Shown: piece by piece, positions 6,844 through 7,242 of the stretch
How the letters are laid out: every line of letters starts with the position of its first letter
Numbering within the stretch: position 1 is the first letter of the stretch
NCBI GenBank assembly: GCA_003219095.1
Contig: QHPM01000067.1
Span: forward strand, 1-7,242
Source of the DNA: Verrucomicrobiota bacterium
GTDB taxonomy: Bacteria; Verrucomicrobiota; Verrucomicrobiia; Chthoniobacterales; UBA10450
Reading direction: 5' to 3'
Length of the DNA stretch: 7,242 nucleotides
Position numbers and translations under genes: made by a program
The notes under the pieces: generated by a model
Database searches by the model: none
Seen by the model: only the letters and a program-made list of their open reading frames with translations
What the model was told of the DNA's origin: nothing

Positions 6844-7242
6844 CGCCGCTGGCGCCCAGAAAAAATTGACCCGAAAACGAGAAGGCTAATTTCTTCCCAT
6901 TCTTCGTTGAGTACATCGTCGGTATTGCGAAAGGCGAGCTTGATGTAGGAATCTTCACGCTCGCCCTTGCTTTGGGGGTCGTTCTCGTTGCTCTTCCAGT
7001 CTTTTTCGGCCAAATAGCGCGCGCGTTCTCGTTTCTGTTTGGCGAAGATTTTTTCAGCAAAGGTCCAGGAACTTCGTGGGAAAAGCCGCAGCGGTTCGCT
7101 CAGGCCGCGCCAATAGGCCGCCAGTAGTTCGGTTAGGATTTCACCTGCGTTGTTCAACGGCGGAAATTCGTAGCTTGCGATTTCCTCTCCTTCTTTTCCG
7201 AAAAGCAGCGCCGGCTTCTGCTCGATCAAGTTCCGCACCAGA
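6840..7242 (-). CDS. recC: RecC, exodeoxyribonuclease V gamma subunit (C-terminal end, partial)
   Basis: The frame is open to the right edge and ends with TGA at 6842-6840, so the last 133 residues of the protein are seen; its start lies outside the window. RecC is the non-catalytic subunit of RecBCD; it holds RecB and RecD together, splits the DNA strands and scans for Chi. The visible part has the pattern of the RecC C-terminus: a segment LLAAYWRGLSEPLRLFPRSS (cf. 'L..G...PLPLFPKS' in E. coli RecC, from memory), then a charged linker rich in Lys and Glu, then DSYIKLAFRN and a final helical stretch ending VFGSIFSGRQRR. The stop overlaps the recB start as ATGA, which implies translational coupling. 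The strongest support is position directly before recB and recD; the sequence alone is only moderately conserved. A GTG at 7238 is an internal codon and not the start. Confidence 0.87.
   Translation of the reverse strand, partial: LVRNLIEQKPALLFGKEGEEIASYEFPPLNNAGEILTELLAAYWRGLSEPLRLFPRSSWTFAEKIFAKQKRERARYLAEKDWKSNENDPQSKGEREDSYIKLAFRNTDDVLNEEWEEISLLVFGSIFSGRQRR

Noticed and set aside
6499..6948. A 149-codon open frame on the plus strand, opposite the recB start and the recC end
   Set aside because: It lies antisense to strongly conserved RecB motifs and shows no recognisable domain; a random open frame is the simpler reading.

Overview
The window is almost fully coding, and every gene I can support lies on the minus strand, so it reads from the right edge to the left. 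The order of transcription is: the 3' end of recC (cut by the right edge), recB (split into two reading frames), recD, a 147-base gap holding a strong inverted repeat, a PpiC/SurA-related protein, and the first 226 codons of a protein with two cyclic-nucleotide-binding domains (cut by the left edge). The plus strand has only open frames that are antisense shadows of these genes.

The source is a Gram-negative-type bacterium of moderate GC content. Gene order recC-recB-recD without an intervening ptrA, the form of the RecB sequence, and the soil-bacterium style of the CNBD/PpiC pair suggest a Verrucomicrobiota-like lineage. This is a weak inference from memory of similar proteins, as the window has no rRNA or other phylogenetic marker.

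Right part (1909-7242): a RecBCD helicase-nuclease operon. The genes are packed tightly: recC and recB share an ATGA stop/start, and recB and recD overlap by 14 bases. RecD (598 aa) looks complete and active. RecB has all helicase motifs and the full nuclease active site, but they are spread over two frames. The reading frame breaks near 5085-5105, and the spacing to E. coli RecB suggests that about 30-40 bases are missing there. As read, the first frame ends after 644 aa without motifs V and VI or the nuclease domain. This is either a real inactivating deletion or a sequencing/assembly error.

Left part (1-1761): a second, separately organised two-gene unit, again coupled by an ATGA overlap. 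The first gene encodes a cytoplasmic PpiC/SurA-like protein. The second starts with two cNMP-binding domains joined by a linker whose form resembles the front end of peptidase-C39 ABC exporters of the HetC/peptide-secretion type. If that reading is right, the left edge cuts into a peptide maturation and export locus that simply neighbours recBCD. The gap between the two units holds a nested hairpin with a U-tract that may end the recCBD transcript or form a leader structure for the second unit.
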